Origin: Oscillospiraceae bacterium
GTDB lineage: Bacteria; Bacillota; Clostridia; Oscillospirales; Ruminococcaceae
Assembly: GCA_015067315.1 (NCBI GenBank)
Contig: SVMR01000008.1
Span: 36,779-100,778 of the forward strand
Length of the DNA: 64,000 nucleotides
Reading direction: 5' to 3'
This document shows positions 26,568 to 36,536 of the stretch, piece by piece (within the stretch, counting starts at the first letter, position 1; every line of letters begins with the position of its first letter). The position numbers and the translations under genes were made by a program. Under the pieces are notes generated by a model, which was not told the origin of the DNA, did not search any database, and saw only the letters and a program-made list of their open reading frames with translations.

Positions 26568-28613
26568 ATGAAAAAGATATTATCCTTTGCATTGGCTTTT
26601 CTTATGATATTCTCTCTTGCGGCATGCGGCGCTGATGTTCCGGCGGAAAGAGATGACCCGGAAGTTCCCGAAATTGCGGAAAATCCGGAAAAAGAACCGG
26701 AAACGGAAGAAAAAACGGAAAATCCGGAGCGGAAGGAAGTTTCTGCGGAAAATTTTGAAAACGCGGCGGAAATTGTCCTTACAGGAAACGGCGCTTCGGC
26801 GGATGAAAAGCATTCCGAAAGCATAACCGTCGGGGGAGAGATAATTTATTATCACGATATTGAAAAATATGAAAGCGGAAGACCTTACGGCGAAGGCGAA
26901 AAAGAAGACCGGCATACGGAAGAGGAAGCTTCGGAATACACTCTTATAACGATAACGGAACCGGGAGAATATTTCATCAGAGGCGAACTTAAAGGTCAGC
27001 TTGCGGTGGATCTTGGGGAAGATGCAAAAAACGACCCGAACGCAAAAGTAACCCTTATTTTTGGCGGTGCGGATATAAGCTGCAAAATTGCCCCGGCTGT
27101 GATTTTTTACAACGTCTATGAATGCGGAAGTTCCGAAAATCCGGGAATGAATCCGGATACCTCAAAGGCGGGCGCAAATGTTCTTATTGCGGACGGAAGC
27201 CTCAGCAACATAAACGGAGCAAACGTCGCAAAAATTTTCAAAGACGAAGAAGAGGAAAAGAAACTCCATAAATATGACGCGGCTTTCTATTCAAGAATGT
27301 CGATGAATATCGAAGGAGGAACCGAAAACAGCGGAATTCTCAATATAACCGGCGAAAACGAAGGTCTTGGAACGGAAATGCATCTTACGCTCAACGGCGG
27401 AAATGTTTCCGTTGTTTCAAAAGATGACGGAATCAACGTGAACGAGGACGGGGTTTCCGTAATAACCGTTAACGGCGGAAAGCTTACGGTTAAAGGCGGA
27501 ACCGGAAGAGAAGGGGACGGAATCGATTCAAACGGATGGCTTGTAATAAACGGCGGCGAAGTTTATTCCGGCGGAAACGGAAAAAGCGGCGACGGCGGAA
27601 TCGATGCCGACAGCGGAATTTTCATAAACGGAGGAAAAGTCACCGCTTTCGGAAGCAGGAACGATTACGTCAACGATGAATCGAAACAGCTTTTCGTATG
27701 CTTCGATTTTGCTTCGGTTAAGGAAGCGGGAAGCAAAATCCGTTTTGCTGAAGAAAACGGCGCGGAATTTGTTTTTGAAAGCGAAAGGGAATTCCAAAGC
27801 GTTGTTATTTCCGACAAAAACCTTTCCGAAGGCGGAAAATACAGCCTTTACGTTAACGGAATCCTTCAGGAATATGTTTCCAACATCAGCAGATTTGATT
27901 TTATCGTCAACAAGGACGATATTATTTCCTTTGAGGGAATAAACAACCGCGTTCCGAAGGACGAATATCCGGTTCCGGGAATTCCCGAAGCGCCGGAAAA
28001 GAATATATATTCCGTTCCGGAAGGTTTTGAAAACTGGTTAAGCAGCGAAAAGGATATCCCGAAGGAGATCCGCGAATGGATAGAACTTATGGCGGAAGAA
28101 TCGGAAAGAATCGCTGTTTATGCCAACAGGAACAATGGCAGCCAGAACGCAAAACCGGAAGCTTCCGTTCCGGGAAGAACCGAGGGAAACAAGGAAAACA
28201 GTCTTGTTCTTGAAGAAGACCTCGGAGGAGCGGTTTTTGTTCTTGAAAAAGGAAAAATCTATTTTTCCGGAATTTACGATTCGCCTTCCGCAACCGGAAA
28301 GGAATATGCCGGATTTACAATAAACGGAACAGAAAGGTTCTACGATATATTTTACGGCGATTTTCCGGAAATAAACAGTATTGAATGTACGAAAAAAGTT
28401 CCTTCGGAACAGGTTGAGGTGACCCTTGTTTATACCGGAAGGGATGAGGCGATAAGCGTTTTCAGAAAATGCCTTCTTTCCGACGGAATTGAAGCGGTTA
28501 TTGAACTTTTCAAAGACCTTGAACCGGGGGATTACCGCCTTGCTTTCACAGTTTCCGACGAAAACGAGGAATTTTGCGGTTCAACAGTTTTCAGTTTCGA
28601 CGTTGTCGATTAA
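26568..28613 (+). CDS. Lipoprotein with Cthe_2159/DUF4353-type carbohydrate-binding beta-helix
   Basis: 681 residues; ATG 26568 after GAAAGGAG. A lipoprotein signal (residues 1-21, lipobox SLAAC) is followed by an acidic linker and, from about residue 70 to 410, glycine-rich right-handed beta-helix repeats: MHLTLNGGNVSVVSKDDG, GVSVITVNGGKLTVKGG, GWLVINGGEVYSGGNGKSGDGGIDADSGIFINGGKV. These match the Cthe_2159 family, which binds pectin- and cellulose-like polysaccharides at the clostridial surface. The C-terminal 250 residues (from about 420) are not recognised; the last part (KVPSEQVEVTLVYTGRDEA...) resembles a small beta-sandwich. Probably a surface glycan-binding protein; single-gene unit. 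Confidence 0.8.
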   Translation: MKKILSFALAFLMIFSLAACGADVPAERDDPEVPEIAENPEKEPETEEKTENPERKEVSAENFENAAEIVLTGNGASADEKHSESITVGGEIIYYHDIEKYESGRPYGEGEKEDRHTEEEASEYTLITITEPGEYFIRGELKGQLAVDLGEDAKNDPNAKVTLIFGGADISCKIAPAVIFYNVYECGSSENPGMNPDTSKAGANVLIADGSLSNINGANVAKIFKDEEEEKKLHKYDAAFYSRMSMNIEGGTENSGILNITGENEGLGTEMHLTLNGGNVSVVSKDDGINVNEDGVSVITVNGGKLTVKGGTGREGDGIDSNGWLVINGGEVYSGGNGKSGDGGIDADSGIFINGGKVTAFGSRNDYVNDESKQLFVCFDFASVKEAGSKIRFAEENGAEFVFESEREFQSVVISDKNLSEGGKYSLYVNGILQEYVSNISRFDFIVNKDDIISFEGINNRVPKDEYPVPGIPEAPEKNIYSVPEGFENWLSSEKDIPKEIREWIELMAEESERIAVYANRNNGSQNAKPEASVPGRTEGNKENSLVLEEDLGGAVFVLEKGKIYFSGIYDSPSATGKEYAGFTINGTERFYDIFYGDFPEINSIECTKKVPSEQVEVTLVYTGRDEAISVFRKCLLSDGIEAVIELFKDLEPGDYRLAFTVSDENEEFCGSTVFSFDVVD

Positions 28614-28661
28614 AAAAGCCGCAGTTTTATATATAAAATATAATTTGTTTGGCGGAAACTA

Positions 28662-28690
28662 TTGAAAAATTCTGTGTGAACGGATATAAT
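28662..28690 (+). promoter_or_regulatory. Promoter of the first parvulin gene
   Basis: TTGAAA (28662-28667), 17-base spacer, TATAAT (28685-28690); 66 bases to the start codon. Confidence 0.7.
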
Positions 28691-28756
28691 ATATATTTGT
28701 CATATTATGCTGAACTAATCGGCAGATGCCAATATAAAAGCAAGGATGGTTAATTT

Positions 28757-30121
28757 ATGAGCAAAAAAACAAAATACACTTTGGTAAAAGTAATTGTTGC
28801 CCTTTGTGTTGTGCTTTGCGTTGTTCTCACCGCTTTTGAAATGAGCGCAACCTATCGTCTTATGAAAGCCGCTGAAGTTGACGGAACCGAATATTCCGTT
28901 GCTGAATACAACTGGTATTACACCAACAGCGTTTATGAGATTTACAATTCTTATTACAGCACTTACGGCGACCTCGCACAGTATATCTTCAACCCCCAGG
29001 GCGGACTTGAAGATCAGGTATATAATCAGGAAACCGGCGAAACCTGGGCTGATTATGTAAAAGCCTATACCGATGATTCTCTTGTTGAACTCACAAAACT
29101 TTATAACGAAGGCAAAGAAGCCGGTTTTGTTCTTGAAGACGAGTTCATTGAAGCAATCGACGCTGAATGGGATGCGCTTGAAGAAGTTGCAAAAGAATAC
29201 GGTTATACCACAAAATCCTATGTCGAAATGAGCTATGGCCGCGGCGTTAACGAAAAAGTATTCAAAGAAATGTACGAACGTTACTATTTCGCAATCGAAT
29301 ATGCCGGACATATTTCCGACAGCGTTGAAGTTTCCAAAGAAGATATTGACGCATATTATTCCGAACACAGCGAAGATTTTGACAACGTTTCCTTCAAATC
29401 CTATTTCGTAAGCGGTTCCGCAGCGGAAGGTGAAGACGCAGAAACCGCAATGAACGACGCAAAAGCAGAAGCAGAAGCAGTTCTTTCCGGCGAAAAGGAA
29501 GTTGAATTCACCGAAAACAAATATTACGTTTATTCCGAAACCAACACCCTTTATGCAGATTGGGTTTTTGATTCCGCAAGAACCGCAGGCGACAAAGAAA
29601 TCTTTGAAAGCGAAAGCGGTTACTATGTTGTTGAATTTGTAAGCGAAAACGACCTTCATTACAACACCATCAACGTAAGACATATCCTTATCGCTCCCGG
29701 CGACAGCACCAGCGAAGAATCCCTTGCAGCCGCTGAAGAAAAAGCAAATCTGATCGTTGAAGAATGGAAATCAAAAGGCGCAACCGAAGAAGCTTTTGCC
29801 GAACTTGCAATGGTAAATTCCGTTGACAGCTCTTCCGCAAACGGCGGTCTTTATGAAAACGTATTCAAAGGCCAGATGGTAACCGAATTTGAAGACTGGT
29901 GCTTCGATTCCGCAAGAAAAGTCGGCGACGTTGAAGTTATCAAAACCTCCTACGGCTATCATGTAATGTATTTCTGCGGCGAAGCCGAAGAATATTACGA
30001 TTACATCATCGATCTTTCCATCAGAAGCGAAGAACTCAACAGCCATATCGACAGCCTTGTTGAAGGCGCGGAAGTTTCCGATCTTTTCGGAAGCAGATAT
30101 ATCGGCAAACACTTTGCCTGA
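28757..30121 (+). CDS. Membrane-anchored parvulin-type peptidyl-prolyl isomerase
   Basis: 454 residues. An uncleaved N-terminal anchor (LVKVIVALCVVLCVVLTAFEM, about 10-30) leads to a SurA/PrsA-like chaperone part, then two C-terminal segments with parvulin spacing. The second is canonical (NVRHILIAPGD...EAFAELAMVNSVDSSSANGGLYENVFKGQMVTEFEDWCFDSARKVGD...YGYHVMYF); the first (about 205-295) keeps the ending ADWVFDSARTAGDKEIFESESGYYVVEF but lacks the RHIL and GG loops. It should fold secreted proteins outside the membrane. Its promoter is separate from, and a terminator separates it from, the paralogue downstream. Confidence 0.88.
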   Translation: MSKKTKYTLVKVIVALCVVLCVVLTAFEMSATYRLMKAAEVDGTEYSVAEYNWYYTNSVYEIYNSYYSTYGDLAQYIFNPQGGLEDQVYNQETGETWADYVKAYTDDSLVELTKLYNEGKEAGFVLEDEFIEAIDAEWDALEEVAKEYGYTTKSYVEMSYGRGVNEKVFKEMYERYYFAIEYAGHISDSVEVSKEDIDAYYSEHSEDFDNVSFKSYFVSGSAAEGEDAETAMNDAKAEAEAVLSGEKEVEFTENKYYVYSETNTLYADWVFDSARTAGDKEIFESESGYYVVEFVSENDLHYNTINVRHILIAPGDSTSEESLAAAEEKANLIVEEWKSKGATEEAFAELAMVNSVDSSSANGGLYENVFKGQMVTEFEDWCFDSARKVGDVEVIKTSYGYHVMYFCGEAEEYYDYIIDLSIRSEELNSHIDSLVEGAEVSDLFGSRYIGKHFA

Positions 30122-30145
30122 TAAAAAGAATAATCAATAAAAACA

Positions 30146-30180
30146 GTGGGATGGTTTTTTAAAAAACCGTCCCACGTTTT
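30146..30180 (+). terminator. Terminator between the two parvulin genes
   Basis: GTGGGATGGTTTTTT/AAAAAACCGTCCCAC, 15-base arms with one G-T type mismatch and no loop spacer, then GTTTT. Confidence 0.75.
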
Positions 30181-30206
30181 GGATAAGCGAAAGGACTGAA
30201 ACAACG

Positions 30207-31964
30207 ATGAAAAGATTTCTTGCAATGCTTCTTGCCGCAATGCTTGTTATCACAGCTTTTGCAGGATGCGCCGCTTCCGGAACCGAAGAAAACGGAGAAT
30301 CTCCCGTTGCGGTAAAAATCGGAAACACCGAATATACCGTTGAAGAAATGAACTTTATGTATCTTGCAACTTTCAACGAGATTTATTACAACCTCTATTA
30401 TACCTATTACAGCTACGGAATTGACGTAAGCATGATCATCGATGTCACAAAACCCCTTGAAGAGCAGATGTTCAGCGAGGAAATGACCTGGCATGATTAC
30501 GTTCTTGATTACACCGCCGAAACTGTAAAAAGCCTCACCGGAATTTATGAAGAAGCGGTTGCAAACAACTTTGTTCTTCCGGAAGACGTTCAGACGGATA
30601 TTGATACTTTTGACGAACAGCTTGAAGAAATCGCCGCGCAGAATTCCATGACCGTTGAGGAATATCTTGTTGCTTCCTACGGCGAAGGAATCAGCAAGGA
30701 AACCGTCAAGAAAATGACCGAAATCCAGCTTTTCTGCAACGCATATCTCGAATATTACAATGACAGCGTTGTTGTAACCGACGAAGATATCGAAGCTTAT
30801 TACGAAGCAAACAAAAAGGATATCGATACCGTTGCAATGCGCTATTTCTTCACCCCCGCATATTCCGACGAGGAAGGAAGCGAATATACTTCCGAAAACG
30901 CAAAGGAACAGGCGGAAGCTCTTGCGGCAGCGCAGACCGCGGAAGAATTTGATGCTCTTGCATACGAATTTGCCGACGAGGAACAGAAAAGCGCTTATGA
31001 CGAAGGCACAAGCACCGCTATAAACGGAATTTCCTATTCCGGAATCGGAATTGAAGAAGTTTCCGAATGGCTTTTCGACGAAGCAAGACAGCCCGGAGAA
31101 ACCTATTTCTATAACGACGAAGCATCCCAGAGCTACCTTGTTGTAATGTACGAAGGCTTTATTGACCCCAACTACAACCTCATCGACGTCCGCCATATCC
31201 TCATTGCTCCGGAAGAGAACGAAGAGGGCAAAAAGACCGAGGAAGCATGGGCAGCGGCGGAAGCAAAAGCAAACGAAGTTTATGAAAGCTATCTTGCGGG
31301 CGAAATGACCGAAGAAGCTTTCGGCGAACTTGCAATGGAACATTCCGCAGACGGAAACGCAGCCCAGGGCGGAATTTATGAAGGCGTTGCAAAAGGCCAG
31401 ATGGTCGAAACCTTCAACGACTGGTGCTTTGATGAAGCAAGACAGCCCGGAGATTCCGGAATTGTAAAAACCGAATTCGGATATCATATCATGTATTTTG
31501 TCGGTTTTGGCGAAAACAACCTTTACAGCACCATCCAGCCCGCAATCGCTTCCGAAAGAGTAAACGCTTTGATTACCGAATGCGGACTCAACGTTGAGGA
31601 AGAACGCACCGCAGAATTTGAAAATATCGGCGGCATGATTGACGATATCGTAAACGCATCCGCAGAAAATTCCGAAAGCGAAGAAAATGCCGAAAAAGAA
31701 GCTCTTTCCACCAGCACCGTTATAATCGCCGTTCTTGTTGTGATTATTATTGTCTGCATTGTTATCATAGTCAGAAACGGAAGCAAGAAAAAAGCTGAAC
31801 CGGAAGAAATTACCGAAGAAGCGGAAGAATCCGTTCTTGAAGCAACCGATGAAGACCTTACCGAAGAAGAACTTCTTGCGGAAGAAGCTTTTGAGGAAGC
31901 TCCGGAAGAAGCAGCCGAAGAAACTTCCGAAGAAGTAACCGAAGAGGAAACTTCCGAAGAATAA
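30207..31964 (+). CDS. Parvulin-type peptidyl-prolyl isomerase lipoprotein with C-terminal membrane helix
   Basis: 585 residues. Signal peptide with lipobox FAGC (Cys near 21). The chaperone half parallels the 28757 protein (YTVEEMNFMYLATFNEIYYNLYY...). A degenerate parvulin-like segment (about 210-310) precedes an intact one: DVRHILIAPEENEEGKKTEEAWAAAEAKANEVYESY...EAFGELAMEHSADGNAAQGGIYEGVAKGQMVETFNDWCFDEARQPGD...FGYHIMYFVG. Unusually it then has a transmembrane helix (TVIIAVLVVIIIVCIVIIV, about 511-529) and a 55-residue tail made almost only of E/A/T, so it is fixed to the membrane at both ends with a strongly acidic tail inside the cell. Confidence 0.88.
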   Translation: MKRFLAMLLAAMLVITAFAGCAASGTEENGESPVAVKIGNTEYTVEEMNFMYLATFNEIYYNLYYTYYSYGIDVSMIIDVTKPLEEQMFSEEMTWHDYVLDYTAETVKSLTGIYEEAVANNFVLPEDVQTDIDTFDEQLEEIAAQNSMTVEEYLVASYGEGISKETVKKMTEIQLFCNAYLEYYNDSVVVTDEDIEAYYEANKKDIDTVAMRYFFTPAYSDEEGSEYTSENAKEQAEALAAAQTAEEFDALAYEFADEEQKSAYDEGTSTAINGISYSGIGIEEVSEWLFDEARQPGETYFYNDEASQSYLVVMYEGFIDPNYNLIDVRHILIAPEENEEGKKTEEAWAAAEAKANEVYESYLAGEMTEEAFGELAMEHSADGNAAQGGIYEGVAKGQMVETFNDWCFDEARQPGDSGIVKTEFGYHIMYFVGFGENNLYSTIQPAIASERVNALITECGLNVEEERTAEFENIGGMIDDIVNASAENSESEENAEKEALSTSTVIIAVLVVIIIVCIVIIVRNGSKKKAEPEEITEEAEESVLEATDEDLTEEELLAEEAFEEAPEEAAEETSEEVTEEETSEE

Positions 31965-31975
31965 AATATAAAAAT

Positions 31976-32003
31976 TAAAAGCCGCTCGAAGAGCGGCTTT
32001 TTT
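31976..32003. terminator. Bidirectional terminator
   Basis: AAAAGCCGCTC-GAA-GAGCGGCTTTTTT between the parvulin gene and the convergent HTH gene. Confidence 0.9.
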
Positions 32004-32005
32004 GT

Positions 32006-32692
32006 TTATTCGTATGATTCGCCGAGAGTTCGGAGTTTATAACTGTTCTCACCGGAAGCTTTAATCCAGCAAAAGAGATTCGTTCCGGAAATTCTTCCGT
32101 TGCTGACAAAAGCTACAACCTGGGATTCGCCGGTTTTCGGAACAAAAATCGTTGCGGTGCAGGTTTTATTTTCTTGGTTATATACCGCATTGCTTTTTTT
32201 GGTTGTAATTCCTTCGGGGAAATCGCCTAATACAGAAAGGGAATAGCTGTAACCGTCTTTGTGATTTCCGGGAGTAAAGATTATTTCAACGGCAATAAGT
32301 TCATCGGTGCATTCCTCGGGAACAAGGCTGTGGGAATAGGAAGTTATGGGGAAAGGAATTGTTTTTTCGGTTTGTACGGCGTTTTTGCATCCGAAGCAAA
32401 TCAGAAGAATGAGAAGAACAATTCCTCCGAAAACGGCAAGGGATTTTGCGCCGATTACGACTTTTTTATCTTCAGGGGAGGAAGAATTTTGAACGGGTTC
32501 GCAGCCGAAAAGTTCATTCGGGGAAATTTCGAGAACTTCGCAAAGTTTTAAAATATTTGCGGTTTCCGGTTGGGCGGAGTTTGTTTCCCATTTTGAAATT
32601 GCCTGGCGGGAAACTTCGATTTTTGCGGCAAGTTCCTCCTGGGAAAAACCTTTTGCTTTTCTTGCGGCAGAAAGTTTTTCACCGAAATCCAT
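32006..32692 (-). CDS. Membrane-anchored XRE-type HTH regulator with extracytoplasmic domain
   Basis: 228 residues; ATG 32692 preceded by GGAGG. Residues 1-63 are a complete Cro/C1 HTH (FGEKLSAARKAKGFSQEELAAKIEVSRQAISKWETNSAQPE...LCEVLEISPNELFG). A membrane helix follows (SLAVFGGIVLLILLICFG, about 84-101), then about 125 residues outside the cell with mostly beta character (IAVEIIFTPGNHKDGYSYSLSVLGDFPEG) and no recognised family. This is a one-component sensor layout: the outer domain would perceive a signal and modulate the DNA-binding part. Stands alone. Confidence 0.85.
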   Translation of the reverse strand: MDFGEKLSAARKAKGFSQEELAAKIEVSRQAISKWETNSAQPETANILKLCEVLEISPNELFGCEPVQNSSSPEDKKVVIGAKSLAVFGGIVLLILLICFGCKNAVQTEKTIPFPITSYSHSLVPEECTDELIAVEIIFTPGNHKDGYSYSLSVLGDFPEGITTKKSNAVYNQENKTCTATIFVPKTGESQVVAFVSNGRISGTNLFCWIKASGENSYKLRTLGESYE

Positions 32693-32798
32693 AAAACCGC
32701 CTCCTTGCTTTTTATGGTCTTATTCTATCAAAAAATGTGATTTTTAACAACCGCTTTCCGTTTGAAATTCCGCAACTTCGGGTTGCAAAACGAAAAAA

Positions 32799-32828
32799 GA
32801 CCCGTCCTTTCGGACGGGTCGGATTTTT
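32799..32828 (-). terminator. Terminator of the third GNAT gene
   Basis: GACCCGTCC-TTT-CGGACGGGTC; on the minus strand followed by TTTTTT, just after the stop codon at 32832. Confidence 0.88.
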
Positions 32829-32831
32829 TTA

Positions 32832-33317
32832 TTAAAGATTTTTCATAAGGAGCCATTCGCCGATTCCTTTTTTGAGAAGATCGGGAACGAGGAGAAGGGG
32901 TTTGAAGCCTTTTTTCTGATAGAGCGCTTTTGCTCTGGGGTTGAAGTCGGAAACAGCGATGAATGCTTTGTCGAATCCCATCTGTTTGGAAATTCCGAGA
33001 TAGATATCGATAAGCTGGTCGCCGATTCCTTTGCCGCGGAAGCCGTCTTTAACTCCGAGGAGAGCAAGATAGGGAAGTTCGCCGTACATACCCATCATAT
33101 CGTAAACCATAAGACCTACGGGTTCGCCTTTTTCGGTTTCCGCAATGATTACGTTTCCGTTTTCAAGGGGACCATATACCCATTCGCGAAGGGTGTCGGT
33201 ATCTTTGAAATAATGGTCATAAAGGGGGCTGTTATCAAAAATCTTGACGTATTCGTCCCATTTTTCGGTGGTGCCTTTAACGAAATTTACTCTGTATTTA
33301 TAATCCATCTGAGACAT
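32832..33317 (-). CDS. GNAT-family N-acetyltransferase, third paralogue
   Basis: 161 residues; ATG 33317 after GGAGGG. Same architecture as the pair at 11.5-12.5 kb: EYVKIFDNSPLYDHYFKDTD, EKGEPVGLMVYDM, the acetyl-CoA loop VKDGFRGKGIGDQLIDIYL and AVSDFNPRAKALYQKKGFKPL. The common IFDNSxLYxHYF signature points to a lineage-specific expansion. It is monocistronic. Acceptor unknown. Confidence 0.85.
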   Translation of the reverse strand: MSQMDYKYRVNFVKGTTEKWDEYVKIFDNSPLYDHYFKDTDTLREWVYGPLENGNVIIAETEKGEPVGLMVYDMMGMYGELPYLALLGVKDGFRGKGIGDQLIDIYLGISKQMGFDKAFIAVSDFNPRAKALYQKKGFKPLLLVPDLLKKGIGEWLLMKNL

Positions 33318-33395
33318 TTAAAATCCCTCCAAATTACATTTTTATACATTTAGATTATAGTACCGAAAAACAAAAAAGTCAATATAAAATATATC

Positions 33396-33424
33396 TTGAC
33401 AATAATTTTGCGGGGTGTTATAAT
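33396..33424 (+). promoter_or_regulatory. Promoter of the valS T-box leader
   Basis: TTGACA (33396-33401), 17-base spacer, TATAAT (33419-33424): a consensus housekeeping promoter. Confidence 0.85.
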
Positions 33425-33439
33425 CCTTATGTTATCTAA

Positions 33440-33735
33440 AAGGCAATGATGGAGAGTGCGCTTTGCAAAGCCGTTTTTTTGAAAGAGAGCCGGCGGTTGG
33501 TGAAAGCCGGAAGCGGTTGCGTTGCGCTGTAGCTCCGGAGCCGAAGGGAAGAAAACCGAAAGGCGATTAGAACCCTTCCGCGAAAGCTGCGTAAGTGCTT
33601 TTGGGAATTTTATCCGTTTTCCCGTTGAGCGGCGTTTTGCAATAGCAAACGCAATTTGAGTGGTACCGCGGGTCTGTGTTTTTTTGATTTACAGCTCGTC
33701 TCAAAGATTTTTCTTTGGGACGAGTTTTTTTATTT
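33440..33735 (+). promoter_or_regulatory. T-box riboswitch controlling valS
   Basis: The leader has the T-box order: stem I with the AGAGAG...GGTTGGTGAAAGCC distal part (33484-33508), stem II/III region, the T-box TGGTACCGCG (33661-33670) that binds the tRNA 3' end, and a terminator CTCGTCTCAAAGA/TCTTTGGGACGAG + T run (33695-33730). Uncharged tRNA-Val would stabilise the antiterminator and turn on valS. Pairing of the lower stem I leaves GTA (33529-33531) or GTT (33521-33523) as possible valine specifier codons; I cannot decide between them by eye. Confidence 0.93.
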
Positions 33736-33786
33736 TTCCCAAAGCCGAAAAACGGAAATTTTTTTAAAAGAAAGAGGAACGCAAAA

Positions 33787-36405
33787 ATGCGCAAAGAACT
33801 CGACAAAACCTATGATCCTGCGCAGGTTGAAAAACGCACCTATCAGTTCTGGCTTGATGGCGGATATTTCCACGCAGAAGTCAACCCCGAAAAGAAACCT
33901 TTCACAATCGTAATTCCCCCGCCCAACATCACCGGTAAACTCCATATGGGCCACGCTCTCGATAATACTATCCAGGATATCCTTATCCGTATGAAGAGAA
34001 TGCAGGGCTATGAAGCTCTCTGGATGCCCGGTACCGACCATGCTTCCATTGCAACCGAAGTTAAAATCGTTGAAAATATGAGAGCAGAAGGCATCACCAA
34101 AGACGATGTCGGCCGCGAAGGTTTCCTCGAAAGAGCATGGGACTGGAAGAAAAACTACGGCGGAACCATCGTAAAACAGCTTAAAACCCTCGGCTGCTCC
34201 TGCGACTGGGAACGCGAAAGATTCACCCTTGACGAAGGCTGCTCCAAAGCTGTCCGCAAGGTTTTTGCGGAACTTTACAACAAAGGTCTTATCTACCGCG
34301 GCGAAAGAATTATCAACTGGTGCCCCGAATGCGGAACTTCCATTTCCGATGCGGAAGTTGAATATGAAGACCAGGCAGGCCATTTCTGGCATCTCCGCTA
34401 TCCGCTTACCGATGGCAGCGGCTGGCTTGAACTTGCAACAACCCGTCCTGAAACCCTTCTCGGCGATACCGCCGTTGCGGTTAACCCCAAAGACGAAAGA
34501 TACACTTCCTATATCGGCAAAACCGTAACCCTTCCGCTTGTCGGCAGAGAAATCCCCGTTGTTGCGGATGAATACGTTGATATGGAATTCGGTACCGGCG
34601 TTGTAAAAATCACCCCCGCGCACGACCCCAACGACTTTGAAGTCGGTCTTCGCCACAACCTTCCCGTAATCAACGTTATGACCGATGACGCAAAAATTAC
34701 CGAAGATTATCCCAAATATGCAGGCATGGACCGCTATGACGCAAGAAAAGCAATCGTAGCAGACCTTGAAGAGGGCGGCTTCCTCGTTCGCGTTGAAGAC
34801 CACGAACATAACGTAGGTACCTGCTACCGCTGCCATACCACCGTTGAACCGAGAGTTTCTCTCCAGTGGTTCGTTGCCATGAAGGAACTTGCAAAACCCG
34901 CTATCGAGGCTGTAAAGAACGGCGAGGTACGTTTTGTTCCCGAAAGATTCGACAAAAACTATTTCCATTGGATGGAAAACATCCGCGACTGGTGCATCAG
35001 CCGTCAGCTCTGGTGGGGTCACAGAATCCCCGTCTGGTACTGCGACGATTGCGGCAAGGCAACCCTTTGCATCGACGGTGAACCGAAATGCTGCGAACAT
35101 TGCCACAGCGAAAAAATCCACCAGGATCCGGATACTCTCGATACCTGGTTCAGCTCCGCTCTCTGGCCTTTCAGCACCATGGGCTGGCCGGAAGAAACTC
35201 CCGAATACAACTATTTCTATCCGACCAACGTTCTCGTAACCGGATACGATATCATCACTTTCTGGGTTTCCAGAATGATTTTCTCCGCTCTTGCCTATAC
35301 CGGCAAGAAACCTTTCTCCGACGTTGTTATCCACGGCCTTGTCCGTGACGCGCTCGGCAGAAAGATGTCCAAATCCCTCGGAAACGGAATCGACCCTCTC
35401 GAAATCATCGACACTTACGGCGCGGATGCTCTCCGTCTTGCCCTCGTAACCGGTATTTCCGCAGGCAACGACACCCGTTTCACCGACGAAAAAGTAACTT
35501 CCTGCCGCAACTTCGCAAACAAACTCTGGAACGCAGCAAGATTTGTTCTTATGAACCTTCCGGAAGATTTCAACGAAACCGAACTTCCCGAAGAACTTGC
35601 TCTTGAGGATAAATGGCTCCTTTCCCAGTATAACGAACTTGTTAAAGCAGCGACCGAAAACATCGAAAATTACGATATCGGCGTAGCTGAACAGAAAATC
35701 GTTGATTTCATCTGGGATACTTATTGCAGCTGGTACATTGAACTTGCAAAAGCAAGACTCCAGGGCGAATCCGCAGATTCCGCAAGAAGAGTTCTTGTTT
35801 ACGTTCTCACCGGCGTTCTCAAACTTCTCCATCCCTTCATGCCTTTTATCACCGAAGAAATCTGGCAGGCACTTCCTCACGAAGGCGATTCCATCATGGT
35901 TGCAAAATGGCCTGAATATACCGAAGAACATTGCTTCACCGAAGAAGCGGCAGACTTCACCAAAGTTATGGACGCAATCAAAGCAATCCGTAACCGCAGA
36001 GCAGAGATGAACGTTCCTCCCTCCAAAAAGGCAAAACTCTTCATCGAAACCGATTCCGCTGAAGTTTTTGAACAGGGCGCGCCTTTCCTCATCAAGCTTG
36101 CTTCCGCTTCCGAAGTTGACATCAACGTTGAATTCGACAAAGCCGGAGCTGTTCAGGTAATCACCGACGCCGCAAAAATCTATATCCCCATGGCGGAACT
36201 TATCGACATGGCGAAAGAGCTTGAGCGTCTTAACAAGGAAAAAGACCAGTGCGAAAAACAGGCAGCAGGTCTTGAAGCAAGACTCAATAACCCCGGTTTT
36301 GTTAACAAAGCGCCGGAAAACGTTGTTGCGGCAGAACGCGACAGACTTGCAAAACTTAAAGAAAGACTTGCAAAACTCGAAGAATCCATTGCAGCAATGA
36401 AATAA
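33787..36405 (+). CDS. valS: Valyl-tRNA synthetase
   Basis: 872 residues. Start ATG 33787 (AGAGGAA upstream); the frame is open back to 33715 but that overlaps the terminator of the leader. Class I motifs [17 protein letters not shown] (HIGH-type) and [11 protein letters not shown] (KMSKS). The editing domain ([22 protein letters not shown]), the anticodon domain ([20 protein letters not shown]) and the C-terminal coiled coil typical of ValRS ([23 protein letters not shown]) are all present. It charges tRNA-Val in the cytoplasm and proofreads threonine. Confidence 0.98.
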   Translation: MRKELDKTYDPAQVEKRTYQFWLDGGYFHAEVNPEKKPFTIVIPPPNITGKLHMGHALDNTIQDILIRMKRMQGYEALWMPGTDHASIATEVKIVENMRAEGITKDDVGREGFLERAWDWKKNYGGTIVKQLKTLGCSCDWERERFTLDEGCSKAVRKVFAELYNKGLIYRGERIINWCPECGTSISDAEVEYEDQAGHFWHLRYPLTDGSGWLELATTRPETLLGDTAVAVNPKDERYTSYIGKTVTLPLVGREIPVVADEYVDMEFGTGVVKITPAHDPNDFEVGLRHNLPVINVMTDDAKITEDYPKYAGMDRYDARKAIVADLEEGGFLVRVEDHEHNVGTCYRCHTTVEPRVSLQWFVAMKELAKPAIEAVKNGEVRFVPERFDKNYFHWMENIRDWCISRQLWWGHRIPVWYCDDCGKATLCIDGEPKCCEHCHSEKIHQDPDTLDTWFSSALWPFSTMGWPEETPEYNYFYPTNVLVTGYDIITFWVSRMIFSALAYTGKKPFSDVVIHGLVRDALGRKMSKSLGNGIDPLEIIDTYGADALRLALVTGISAGNDTRFTDEKVTSCRNFANKLWNAARFVLMNLPEDFNETELPEELALEDKWLLSQYNELVKAATENIENYDIGVAEQKIVDFIWDTYCSWYIELAKARLQGESADSARRVLVYVLTGVLKLLHPFMPFITEEIWQALPHEGDSIMVAKWPEYTEEHCFTEEAADFTKVMDAIKAIRNRRAEMNVPPSKKAKLFIETDSAEVFEQGAPFLIKLASASEVDINVEFDKAGAVQVITDAAKIYIPMAELIDMAKELERLNKEKDQCEKQAAGLEARLNNPGFVNKAPENVVAAERDRLAKLKERLAKLEESIAAMK

Positions 36406-36480
36406 AATTGCGCCTCTTGCCTAAAGGGGAGAGGACCGCATGTCTTAGGGTGCGGCGAGGGGATTCTATATGAGAAAAAA

Positions 36481-36502
36481 GAGCCGCCGTTTCCGGCGGC
36501 TC
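36481..36502 (+). terminator. Terminator of valS
   Basis: GAGCCGCCG-TTTC-CGGCGGCTC, followed by TTATAACTTTTTTT. The 70 bases before it contain a fragment of the repeat mosaic (CTTGCCTAAAGGGGAGAGG, GCGAGGGGATTCT). Confidence 0.8.
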
Positions 36503-36536
36503 TTATAACTTTTTTTGAAGAAAGGCGGAAAAACCG

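Noticed and set aside
33730..35931. 733-codon open frame on the minus strand
   Set aside because: Complement of valS; valS has all synthetase motifs.
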